64,000 bases of DNA from Hormoscilla sp. GUM202 (GTDB taxonomy: Bacteria; Cyanobacteriota; Cyanobacteriia; Cyanobacteriales; Desertifilaceae). Below, one piece after another: positions 18,581 through 26,925 of this stretch. The notes beneath the pieces were generated by a model. That model was given only the letters and a program-made list of their open reading frames with translations, did no database searches and had not been told where the DNA came from. Numbering within the stretch: the stretch's first letter is position 1; the number at the start of each line of letters is the position of its first letter. The translations under genes and the position numbers were made by a program. Location: the NCBI GenBank assembly GCA_005518205.2, contig RFFC02000009.1, positions 124,001 through 188,000 of the forward strand, read 5' to 3'.

Positions 18581-19389
18581 TGAATAAAAGTAAAGCGCAA
18601 AATTTACACCGGATAGATTACTGGCGGGTGGTGCCAGCATCAGTGCAGGGCACTAGCCATGAAAAGCGGGGACAGCCTTGTCAAGATGCCTATGATTGGG
18701 CTAGATTGCCAAAAGGGATCCTGGTAGCAGCGGTGGCTGATGGTGCGGGTTCGGCGGCACTCTCAGAGGTGGGGTCTGCTGTAGCGACTCAAACCGCTGT
18801 AGCTACCCTGGGTAACAATACTGCAACGTTACAATTGCAAAAGGACGATCGGGCTTGGCAGTCGCTCTTGAGTGAGGCCCTGGCTGCCGCCCAACAGGCG
18901 ATCGCGGCGGAAGCTGTAGCGCGGGATGTGGAACTGCGTGACTTAGCGACAACTTTAATTATCGTAGTAGCCGCGCCAGGACTGGTTGCTGCGGCCCAGG
19001 TGGGTGACGGGGCGGCGGTGGTGCGGGATAATGAAGGTAATCTCAATGGGCTCACTACTCCTGAAACTGGTGAATATGCGAATGAAACTGTATTCTTGCT
19101 CTCACCAGAAGCGGTAGAAGGGGCCCAAATCAAAGTATGGCGGGGGGAAGTCTCTCATCTAGCGATCTTCTCCGATGGACTACAGCGACTGGCCTTGAAA
19201 CTTCCCGAAGGAACGCCCCACCCACCGTTTTTCTCGCCTCTGTTCCAGTTTGTAGCAGAAGCAACAGATGAAGAGTCAGCAAAGGTGGAGTTGATGGAAT
19301 TCTTGCGTCACCCTCGGATTACAGAACGCACGGATGATGATTTAACGATCTTATTAGCAACTCTGAATCCAAAGATGGCTGATGACTAA
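18580..19389 (+). CDS. PP2C-type protein serine/threonine phosphatase
   Basis: About 269 residues. The PP2C motifs appear in order: RGQPCQDAYD near the start, VAAVADGAGSA (metal-binding Asp and Gly), LATTLIIVV, AAQVGDGAAVV, LAIFSDGLQ and ERTDDDLTILL (C-terminal metal Asp). These ligands coordinate Mn/Mg for hydrolysis of phosphoserine/threonine. Start taken as ATG 18580, overlapping the VWA stop. The likely target is a protein phosphorylated by the kinase encoded 300 bp downstream. Confidence 0.9.
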   Translation: MNKSKAQNLHRIDYWRVVPASVQGTSHEKRGQPCQDAYDWARLPKGILVAAVADGAGSAALSEVGSAVATQTAVATLGNNTATLQLQKDDRAWQSLLSEALAAAQQAIAAEAVARDVELRDLATTLIIVVAAPGLVAAAQVGDGAAVVRDNEGNLNGLTTPETGEYANETVFLLSPEAVEGAQIKVWRGEVSHLAIFSDGLQRLALKLPEGTPHPPFFSPLFQFVAEATDEESAKVELMEFLRHPRITERTDDDLTILLATLNPKMADD

Positions 19390-19582
19390 ACGGTGTCTGG
19401 ACCGTGCCGCGTCCTTCAGGACAAGAGCACGGGGAAGACGCCGCCGGGGGAAGCGATAAATGTAGGGTGGGCCAATCCCCGGGTAACGACCCCTACGCTG
19501 CCCGACCAGGATGGGTGAATACCAGACTTGCTTTCATCATGCTACAATTATTTTAACAGTCTGGTAGTCATTAAAACAGAAT

Positions 19583-19626
19583 TTAGCTATGACGCGAGGG
19601 TGTAAACACCCTCGCGTCATAGCTAA
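19583..19626. repeat. Perfect 21-bp inverted repeat between phosphatase and kinase genes
   Basis: TTAGCTATGACGCGAGGGTGT (19583-19603; arms shown without the last base match over 21 bp) pairs with its reverse complement at 19606-19626, leaving two bases between arms. It lies 60 bases before the kinase start and has no T tract. The remaining sequence from 19390 to 19685 has short repeats only. Confidence 0.9.
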
Positions 19627-19685
19627 GAGAGGATTCATAATTAACAATTGGCAATGAAAAATTAACAATTAGAAAAAAGAAAGCT

Positions 19686-21980
19686 ATGGGGCTACAACGG
19701 CAATCTAATGGACAATTAATAACTCTAGATAATGGGTCAGAACTAGGGGCAGGCGGTGAGGCGCTGGTATTCGCTGTCCCCGGAGAACCCAGTTTAGTAG
19801 CAAAGGTTTATCGCCAGCCAAAACAGATGCATGGCCACAAATTGGCGGCGATGCTGGCAAACCCGCCGGATAATCCGACGGCATCACAAGGACATATGTC
19901 CTTCGCTTGGCCTGTTGACTTACTGTTAACTACAGGGACAGCTCAAGTGGGGGGTTTTCTGATGCCGCGAGTGACTCAGATGCGCCTGTTGATTGATTTT
20001 TATAACCCTAAAAGTCGCCGCGAGAAATGTCCGTTGTTCAATTATCTTTATCTCCATCGCACGGCCCGCAACTTGGCAGGGGCTGTTGGTGCCCTCCATG
20101 CTAGGGGCTATTGTATAGGTGATGTGAATGAGTCGAATATTCTCTTGACAGAGACGGCCCTTTGTACTTTCGTGGATATGGATTCTTTGCAGGTCCCCGA
20201 TCGCGAGACTGGGGCGGTTTATCGCTGTAGAGTAGGCAAGCCAGAGTTTACACCACCAGAGTTGCAGGGTGGTAAGTCTTTTGCTGATTTCGACAGAAGG
20301 CCAGAACAGGATATGTTTGGGTTGGCGGTGCTGATTTTCCAACTGTTAATGGAAGGTACTCATCCTTTTGCTGGTGTCTACAGGTTGCCGGGCGAACCGC
20401 CCCCGATCGAGAAGCGCATTGCAGCTAATCACTTTCCCTATGGCAGTCGAAAGGTGCCGTTCAATCCGATGCCAGCAGCACCGCCGATAGAGTTACTGCA
20501 TCCGACATTGCGACAGTTGTTTTTGCGCTGCTTTGAGGACGGACATTCTCACCCTAGCGTTCGCCCCAATGCTAAGACTTGGCAAATCGCACTCAAGGAG
20601 GCGGAAGATAGTTTGGTAACCTGCGCTAAAAATGAACAGCATCGCTATGGCAATCATCTGCGCAGCTGTCCTTGGTGCGAAAGGACTCGGATCTTAAAAG
20701 GACGGGACCCTTTTCCTTCAGTAGCGGCAGTGCAAAGCGGGCAGCATCTGCAACCGCTAAAACCGAAAAAAATTCCGATCGTGCCAGCGCCATTACAGCA
20801 TTTGCCTGCCTATCCCCGGGTGCAGGCACCTGTTGGATATGGACAGAATTCCTATAAACTACCGCAACCACCACCAATAGCATATACCCCCACGCAACTG
20901 GGCAGACCCAGAAGAATGGAGCTAAAATTGCCGTCAGTTAACCCTTTGGTTGCAGGTTTGTATATCCTCGCATTGGCAGGTGCAGGGGTTTGGTATGGCA
21001 GAAATGGCGGTCTTCCTATTTTCTCGATCGCACCTTTGCTGAAATCGATGCCAGCAGGAAATAACTCTCCAACGGCATCTACTGGTATCAATATTAAGGT
21101 TACCCACAGGATCCAGTACCAAGAGGCAGCAGTTCAGGCGATCGCCTTCAGCAAAGATGGTAAGATTTTAGTGAGCGATAGAGAGGATGGTACGATCTTG
21201 CTGTTGGGGCTGGAGGGGATGCCCCAAATTAAGCCAATTGGTGCTTTACTCGGAAAATCGGCGGTCAGCGCGATCGCCATCAGTCCCGATGGGGAAATAT
21301 TAGCTAGCGCGAGTCGGGGTGACAATCAAATCAAGCTGTGGCAAATGGATACGGGCGAACTCCTACCCCAGATTGCAGCGAAGGAAGGTATAGTATCTCT
21401 AGCGATCAGTCACGATCACCAAATTATAGTAACGGGTAGCAGAGACACAACTGTTAAACTCAGGAATCTTTCCAATGGCACTCTCAATCTAACTTTTAAG
21501 TGGAATTCTGGATGGGTGAATGCTGTGGCGATTAGTCCCGATCAACAAACTTTAGTCGCAGGGACTGAATCTGGTACTATTCATATAGTTGACCTCAATG
21601 CACTGAAAGAAAAACAATCTCTAAAAAATGGTTCTCTGCCAGTTAAATCTGTCGCTTTTACTCCCGATGGCAAAACTCTTGCTAGCAGTCACGGTAGCAA
21701 AATTAATCTTTGGAATATGGCTACAGGACAACGAAAAAGCACTATGACCGGACATATTGGCGAAATTAAGGCGATCGCCATCAGTCCAGATGGTAAGATT
21801 CTCGCCAGTGGCGGTGCGGATAAGAGTATCCAAATTTGGGACCTCCATACTAGCAAATTGCTGACTACTCTCAATAATCATGAAAGCGAGGTGAAGGCGA
21901 TCGCCTTTAGTCCCGATGGAAAAATGCTTGCTAGTAGCAGTGCCGATGGTATGATTAGGCTTTGGGAAATTAAAAATTGA
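19686..21980 (+). CDS. Protein kinase fused to WD40 repeats
   Basis: A 764-residue protein. Residues 20-310 form a divergent Hanks-like kinase: GAGGEALVFAV (glycine loop), LVAKVYR (Lys), GYCIGDVNESNILL (catalytic loop with Asp and Asn, HRD replaced by IGD) and FVDMDSLQ (DFG replaced by DMD). SCPWCERT follows near residue 325. A single membrane-like helix sits around residues 420-435 (LVAGLYILALAGAGVWY). Residues 480-764 contain WD40 repeats with IAISPDG / LWDL-type signatures, six or seven blades. With the VWA and PP2C genes it forms a phosphorylation switch like the TerY-PP2C-kinase triads described in bacteria. Confidence 0.9.
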   Translation: MGLQRQSNGQLITLDNGSELGAGGEALVFAVPGEPSLVAKVYRQPKQMHGHKLAAMLANPPDNPTASQGHMSFAWPVDLLLTTGTAQVGGFLMPRVTQMRLLIDFYNPKSRREKCPLFNYLYLHRTARNLAGAVGALHARGYCIGDVNESNILLTETALCTFVDMDSLQVPDRETGAVYRCRVGKPEFTPPELQGGKSFADFDRRPEQDMFGLAVLIFQLLMEGTHPFAGVYRLPGEPPPIEKRIAANHFPYGSRKVPFNPMPAAPPIELLHPTLRQLFLRCFEDGHSHPSVRPNAKTWQIALKEAEDSLVTCAKNEQHRYGNHLRSCPWCERTRILKGRDPFPSVAAVQSGQHLQPLKPKKIPIVPAPLQHLPAYPRVQAPVGYGQNSYKLPQPPPIAYTPTQLGRPRRMELKLPSVNPLVAGLYILALAGAGVWYGRNGGLPIFSIAPLLKSMPAGNNSPTASTGINIKVTHRIQYQEAAVQAIAFSKDGKILVSDREDGTILLLGLEGMPQIKPIGALLGKSAVSAIAISPDGEILASASRGDNQIKLWQMDTGELLPQIAAKEGIVSLAISHDHQIIVTGSRDTTVKLRNLSNGTLNLTFKWNSGWVNAVAISPDQQTLVAGTESGTIHIVDLNALKEKQSLKNGSLPVKSVAFTPDGKTLASSHGSKINLWNMATGQRKSTMTGHIGEIKAIAISPDGKILASGGADKSIQIWDLHTSKLLTTLNNHESEVKAIAFSPDGKMLASSSADGMIRLWEIKN

Positions 21981-22039
21981 AATAAAAATTGAGGTATTTG
22001 AAATGGGAAGTTCAAACTCCTTGACTACGCTGTCATCCC

Positions 22040-22095
22040 GCCGGGGGTTCAAACCCCCGGCTAATAGCTAAAGTCGGTTAAAACCGACTAATAGC
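22040..22095. repeat. Paired palindromes after the kinase gene
   Basis: GCCGGGGGTTCAAACCCCCGG and AAGTCGGTTAAAACCGACT lie next to each other and could fold as two hairpins. Related copies at 29710-29790 and 29925-29985. The first may act as a terminator but has no T tract. Confidence 0.75.
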
Positions 22096-22203
22096 ATTTG
22101 GTAATTTGGCTGCTAGAAATAAACGAAAGTCTGGATAAGAGTAGCATTACGGTCGGATTTATTTTTAACTAAAATAGTATATTTTTGATAATTGGCAAGC
22201 AGA

Positions 22204-23481
22204 ATGAATTTTTATCTAGGAATTGATTTTGGTACTTCAGGGGCGCGGGCAGTGGTAATAGATGCTGCTGGTATTGTTCAAGCTGAGGCACAATATTCTT
22301 TCGGTGAAGAAACCCTTAACTTATCAGATAGCTTGGCTACTAACTGGCAGCAGACTTTATTTTATCTGATCGAACAAATTGCTATAGATGTACGACGGCA
22401 TGTAAAGGCGATCGCCCTGAATGGGACTTCCTCTACAGTATTGTTATGCGATGCTGATGGATTACCCGTTGAAGACCCCATTCTCTATAATGATGCTAGG
22501 GGTGTGGTAATGATGGAAAAACTGAAGGCGATCGCCCCTCCAAACCATACAGTAATCAGCGCTACTTCCAGCTTCGCAAAACTCCTGTGGTTAATGGAAA
22601 ATGCCCCAGACCCAACTCAACATTATTATTTCTTGCATCAAGCTGATTGGTTAGCATTTCACCTGCACGGCAAGTTGGGTGTTAGTGACTATCATAATGC
22701 CTTAAAACTGGGTTACGATGTGGAAAATTTATCTTACCCAGCTTGGTTAGCAAATCTGCAATTACCCTTTCATTTGCCTCAAGTGCTGGCCCCCGGATGC
22801 CCGATCGGGCCAATCAAACCAGCAACTGCCTCTGCGCTGAGTTTACCTCGTGATTGTATCGTCTGTGCGGGCACAACAGATAGTATTGCGGCTTTTCTCG
22901 CTAGCGGGGCCCGCCGTCCTGGGGAAGCGGTTACTTCCTTGGGTTCTACTTTAGTGCTAAAGTTGTTAAGCACTTCTCCCGTACATGATGCCCGATCGGG
23001 GATTTACAGTCACAGGTTAGGTAATTTGTGGCTAGTCGGTGGTGCTTCTAATACGGGAGGGGCAGTTTTGCGGCAATTCTTCTCCGATGGGGAGTTAGAA
23101 TACCTCAGTCAGAAGATAGATCCCGCACGAGAAAGTCCCCTAGATTATTATCCCTTACCCCAAACGGGCGATCGCTTCCCCATCAACGACCCGCATTTAC
23201 CGCCCCGACTGGAACCGCGTCCCGATAACCCGGTAGAATTTCTGCATGGGTTGCTCGAAAGTATGGCCAGAATTGAAGCCCGGGGTTATCAACTGCTGCA
23301 ACAACTCGGTGCCACGGTCCTGAGTCGCGTTTATACTGCCGGTGGTGGCGCGAATAATCCCACCTGGACTGCTATTCGCGGGCGTCATCTACAGGTACCT
23401 ATGGTGACGCCCGTCAACACCGCTGCTGCCTATGGCACGGCCTTATTGGCCTTGCGGGCTAGAGCAGCTTTTTCTAATTGA
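22204..23481 (+). CDS. FGGY-family sugar kinase
   Basis: A 425-residue kinase of the FGGY family, which transfers phosphate from ATP to pentoses or pentitols such as ribulose and xylulose. The N-terminal phosphate-1 motif is YLGIDFGTSGARAVV; NGTSSTVLLCD and YNDARG (with its Asp) form the sugar-binding lobe; AGTTDSIAAFLASGA is the second ATP motif, and VYTAGGGANNPTW the adenosine motif. It is probably the cyanobacterial D-ribulose kinase type, by similarity of motifs. ATG 22204 is chosen over TTG 22192 since MNFYLGIDFG is the usual beginning. A second copy without its N-terminus lies at 25373-26504. Confidence 0.9.
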   Translation: MNFYLGIDFGTSGARAVVIDAAGIVQAEAQYSFGEETLNLSDSLATNWQQTLFYLIEQIAIDVRRHVKAIALNGTSSTVLLCDADGLPVEDPILYNDARGVVMMEKLKAIAPPNHTVISATSSFAKLLWLMENAPDPTQHYYFLHQADWLAFHLHGKLGVSDYHNALKLGYDVENLSYPAWLANLQLPFHLPQVLAPGCPIGPIKPATASALSLPRDCIVCAGTTDSIAAFLASGARRPGEAVTSLGSTLVLKLLSTSPVHDARSGIYSHRLGNLWLVGGASNTGGAVLRQFFSDGELEYLSQKIDPARESPLDYYPLPQTGDRFPINDPHLPPRLEPRPDNPVEFLHGLLESMARIEARGYQLLQQLGATVLSRVYTAGGGANNPTWTAIRGRHLQVPMVTPVNTAAAYGTALLALRARAAFSN

Positions 23482-23494
23482 TGGCACGCCCTAG

Positions 23495-23523
23495 TTGACA
23501 TAAAAATAAAAAAAATATAAAAT
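23495..23523 (+). promoter_or_regulatory. Predicted promoter of the RTX gene
   Basis: TTGACA at 23495-23500, a 17-base A/T-rich spacer, and TAAAAT at 23518-23523. It is an excellent sigma-70 match in an A/T-rich 90-bp gap. Confidence 0.55.
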
Positions 23524-23613
23524 ATAGATTAGAGACTACAAAAAATCTATTGTAATTGTGCTAGTATTATAAGTATGACACCAGCACTTCAAAAATCAAT
23601 AGGAGCACAAAGC

Positions 23614-25107
23614 ATGATTTGGAATTCTAATAGCCCGGACAATGAGTTGTCTGTGCAGCAACCTGAGTCGGGTAAGCGCCGGCGCTACGGAGATTCGAGT
23701 AACAACATCCTCGGCGGATCTGGAGACGACTCCTTCCACGGTGCAGGTGGACACGACTCGATCGACGGAGGAGATGGACACGACACCCTCGACGGTGGAC
23801 TTGGAAGAGACACGCTCTTGGGCGGAGATGGGAACGACAAACTCGACGGTGGACATGGATATGGACACGACTTTCTCTTCGGCGGTAAGGGATTCGACCA
23901 TCTCTACGGCGGAAAGGGACACGACATACTCAGGGGCGGCGATGGGAACGACAGCCTCTGGGGCGAAGAGGGGAACGACGAGCTCCACGGCGGTGAGGGG
24001 AACGACTTTCTCTGGGGCGACTTAAACTGGGGCGTTTCCGGGAACGACGACTTTCTCTGGGGCGGTGAGGGGAACGACTATCTCTGGGGCGGTGAGGGGA
24101 AGGACGAGCTCGACGGCGGATCGGGGAACGACACCCTCCACGGCGGTTCCGGGAACGACTTTCTCGACGGCCGATCGGGGAACGACTATCTCTGGGGCGG
24201 ATGGGGGAACGACGAGCTCTGGGGCGGTGAGGGGAACGACTTTCTCAGCGGCAAGGCGGGGAACGACGAGCTCCACGGCGGATGGGGGAACGACGAGCTC
24301 TGGGGCGGATGGGGGAACGACTTTCTCTGGGGCGGCGGATCGGGGAACGACAGCCTCTACGGCGGTGACGGGAACGACGAGCTCGACGGCGGATCGTGGA
24401 ACGACACACTCTATGGCGGTGAGGGGGACGACAGCCTCTACGGCGGTGAGGGGAACGACGAGCTCGACGGCGGAACGGGGAACGACGAGCTCGACGGCGG
24501 TGAGGGGAACGACAGCCTCTACGGCCGATCGGGGAACGACGAGCTCGACGGCGGTGAGGGGCGCGACACACTCTATGGCGGCGAGGGGAGCGACAGCCTC
24601 GACGGCGGATGGGGGAACGACAGCCTCGACGGCGGATCGTGGAACGACCAGCTCGACGGCGGATCGGGGAGCGACGAGCTCGACGGCGGTGAGGGGAACG
24701 ACTTTCTCTGGGGCGGTGAGGGGCGCGACACACTCTATGGCGGCGAGGGGAGCGACATACTCAGGGGCGGCGAGGGGCACGACTATCTCAACGGCGGCGA
24801 GGGGAGCGACCAGCTCTATGGAGGTTCTGGAAACGATACCCTCATCGGAGGTAATGGAAACGATTTCCTCATAGGGGGTAAGGGTGCAGATGTATTTGCC
24901 ACAACAACTGAAGCCTTCACTCGGATCCGGGACTTTGAAGATGGTACGGACAAAATCATGTTACCAGAAGATGTGACTTTTAATGATTTAAGGATTACCG
25001 GGGTTCTCGATTATTCTCGGATTTCTGTCGGGAATGAAATCTTAGCATTGGTGCTGGGGGGAATTGAGCCTTCGCAGCTCACCGAGGCCGATTTTATAGG
25101 TAGCTAG
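23614..25107 (+). CDS. RTX calcium-binding repeat protein
   Basis: About 497 residues, of which roughly 400 are nonapeptide repeats of the GGxGNDxLx type (for example GGEGNDELD, GGSGNDTLH). Each binds Ca2+ in a parallel beta roll. The C-terminal 75 residues (GADVFATTTEAFTRIRDFEDGTDKIML...LTEADFIGS) are the typical end of cyanobacterial RTX proteins and carry the type I secretion signal. No enzymatic domain is present. I choose ATG 23614 since AGGAG lies eight bases upstream; ATG 23575 is possible. The long frames on both strands in other phases come from the repeat period. The gene lies between the two sugar kinase copies. Confidence 0.88.
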   Translation: MIWNSNSPDNELSVQQPESGKRRRYGDSSNNILGGSGDDSFHGAGGHDSIDGGDGHDTLDGGLGRDTLLGGDGNDKLDGGHGYGHDFLFGGKGFDHLYGGKGHDILRGGDGNDSLWGEEGNDELHGGEGNDFLWGDLNWGVSGNDDFLWGGEGNDYLWGGEGKDELDGGSGNDTLHGGSGNDFLDGRSGNDYLWGGWGNDELWGGEGNDFLSGKAGNDELHGGWGNDELWGGWGNDFLWGGGSGNDSLYGGDGNDELDGGSWNDTLYGGEGDDSLYGGEGNDELDGGTGNDELDGGEGNDSLYGRSGNDELDGGEGRDTLYGGEGSDSLDGGWGNDSLDGGSWNDQLDGGSGSDELDGGEGNDFLWGGEGRDTLYGGEGSDILRGGEGHDYLNGGEGSDQLYGGSGNDTLIGGNGNDFLIGGKGADVFATTTEAFTRIRDFEDGTDKIMLPEDVTFNDLRITGVLDYSRISVGNEILALVLGGIEPSQLTEADFIGS

Positions 25108-25191
25108 TTAGCTAGTTGGTTAGGCGCTGGCGCCGCACGCGACCACACTATCTTGAAGGCCCGGTTTCTGGCCGAAACCGGGCCGATCGAA

Positions 25192-25372
25192 TTATTCTAA
25201 TTTTTGCAACTGGTCTAGTTGCGGGTCGATAATCTTTTGGCCTGCCCTGGGAAATGCGATCGCGACAGAGATTTTCTGGCCTTTGCCAAAGACGTGAGTG
25301 ATTTCGCCAGGGCCAAAGCTGCGGTGATAGACCCGATCGCCCTTACGCCAATTTTGAGGACTGCTTGTCCGA
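25192..25372 (-). pseudogene. pcrA 3' end fragment (duplicate)
   Basis: The last 60 codons of pcrA (PQNWRKGDRV...FGPGEITHVFG...) are repeated here with about 90% identity to 26926-27106, ending in the same stop. The flank up to 25143, with the GGCCCGGTTTCTGGCC palindrome, is also duplicated. The other end fuses directly to the sugar kinase copy at 25372/25373. Confidence 0.88.
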
Positions 25373-26504
25373 TAACTGGCAGCAGACTTTATTTTATCTG
25401 ATCGAACAAATACCTCTAGATGTACGACGAAATGTAAAGGCGATCGCCCTGAATGGGACTTCCTCTACAGTATTGTTATGCGATGCTGATGGATTACCCG
25501 TTGAAGACCCCATTCTCTATAATGATGCTAGGGGTGTGGTAATGATGGAAAAACTGAAGGCGATCGCCCCTCCAAACCATACAGTAATCAGCGCTACTTC
25601 CAGCTTCGCAAAACTCCTGTGGTTAATGGAAAATGCCCCAGACCCAACTCAACATTATTATTTCTTGCATCAAGCTGATTGGTTAGCATTTCACCTGCAC
25701 GGCAAGTTGGGTGTTAGTGACTATCATAATGCCTTAAAACTGGGTTACGATGTGGAAAATTTATCTTACCCAGCTTGGTTAGCAAATCTGCAATTACCCT
25801 TTCATTTGCCTCAAGTCCTGGCCCCCGGATGCCCGATCGGGCCAATAAAACCAGCAATTGCCTCTGGGCTGAGTTTACCCCGTGAGTGCCTCGTCTGTGC
25901 GGGCACTACAGATAGTATTGCCGCGTTTCTCGCTAGCGGGGCCCAAACTCCTGGGGAAGCGGTGACTTCTCTCGGTTCTACTTTAGTGCTGAAGTTGTTA
26001 AGCTATACTCCTGTAAATGATGCCCGATCGGGGATTTACAGTCACAGGTTAGGTAATTTGTGGCTAGTCGGTGGTGCTTCTAATACGGGAGGGGCAGTTT
26101 TGCGGCAATTCTTCTCCGATGGGGAGTTAGAATACCTCAGTCAGAAGATAGATCCCGCACGAGAAAGTCCCCTAGATTATTATCCCTTACCCCAAACGGG
26201 CGATCGCTTCCCCATCAACGACCCGCATTTACCGCCCCGACTGGAACCGCGTCCCGATAACCCGGTAGAATTTCTGCATGGGTTGCTCGAAAGTATGGCC
26301 AGAATTGAAGCCCGGGGTTATCAACTGCTGCAACAACTCGGTGCCACGGTCCTGAGTCGCGTTTATACTGCCGGTGGTGGCGCGAAGAATGCCACCTGGA
26401 CTGCTATTCGCGGGCGTCATCTACAGGTACCGATGGTGACGCCCGTCAACCGTGCTGCTGCCTATGGTACGGCCTTATTGGCTTTGCGGTCCGTAAAGCA
26501 GTAG
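25373..26504 (+). pseudogene. FGGY sugar kinase copy 2, N-terminus missing
   Basis: From ATAACTGGCAGCAGACTTTA onward this matches 22340-23481 but lacks the first 46 or so codons, including the DFGTSGAR phosphate motif needed for ATP binding. The frame is otherwise open to a stop at 26504, with no obvious start of its own. Divergence from copy 1 is patchy: long identical tracts alternate with a divergent block around 25817-26025. Confidence 0.9.
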
Positions 26505-26507
26505 GAA

Positions 26508-26732
26508 TTAATCGTTATCCCATTTTTCATGACCGATCAGATCGCCAATGGGGTCTCTGAATAAAAAGCCACTTTCTTCCAGTTCGCACTCCATAAAATT
26601 CCATTCACGGGCTGGAATTGACTTACAGAGGTTATATATGGGTTGCCGGCGACAGACAATTCCTTCGCATACCAGCTGACGCGCTTCGTCCTTGATCGCT
26701 TCTATGGAGTATTTCACATTAGCTTTAATCAT
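26508..26732 (-). CDS. DUF4327 family small protein
   Basis: A 74-residue protein matching the cyanobacterial DUF4327 pattern: YSIEAIKDEARQLV, RQPIYNLCKSIPAREW, ECELEESGFLFRDPIGDLIG. Function unknown; the family is confined to cyanobacteria as far as I know. It ends three bases after the stop of kinase copy 2 (convergent). The 190-bp gap to pcrA holds no gene. Confidence 0.88.
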   Translation of the reverse strand: MIKANVKYSIEAIKDEARQLVCEGIVCRRQPIYNLCKSIPAREWNFMECELEESGFLFRDPIGDLIGHEKWDND

Positions 26733-26925
26733 AGTTTACCTCTCTTTCTTGTTATACCCTAGAGTATTTCCCTCGTGAAAAATGCTTATTAAATGGCTCT
26801 AACCTTTCATTATACTCATTATAGCTGCGGGATACTCGAAACGGGCTCAATTGTAACAAAAAGAAATATTATGGCCGCCACAGTATTTGAAGGCCCGGTT
26901 TCTGGCAGAAACCGGGCTCGTCGAT

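Noticed and set aside
19583..19626. Rho-independent terminator
   Set aside because: The stem is strong but not followed by a T run on either strand.
23596..24874. Long open frames opposite and out of phase with the RTX gene (up to 269 codons)
   Set aside because: They are products of the 27-bp period and biased composition of the RTX repeats; their translations are low-complexity and lack ribosome sites.
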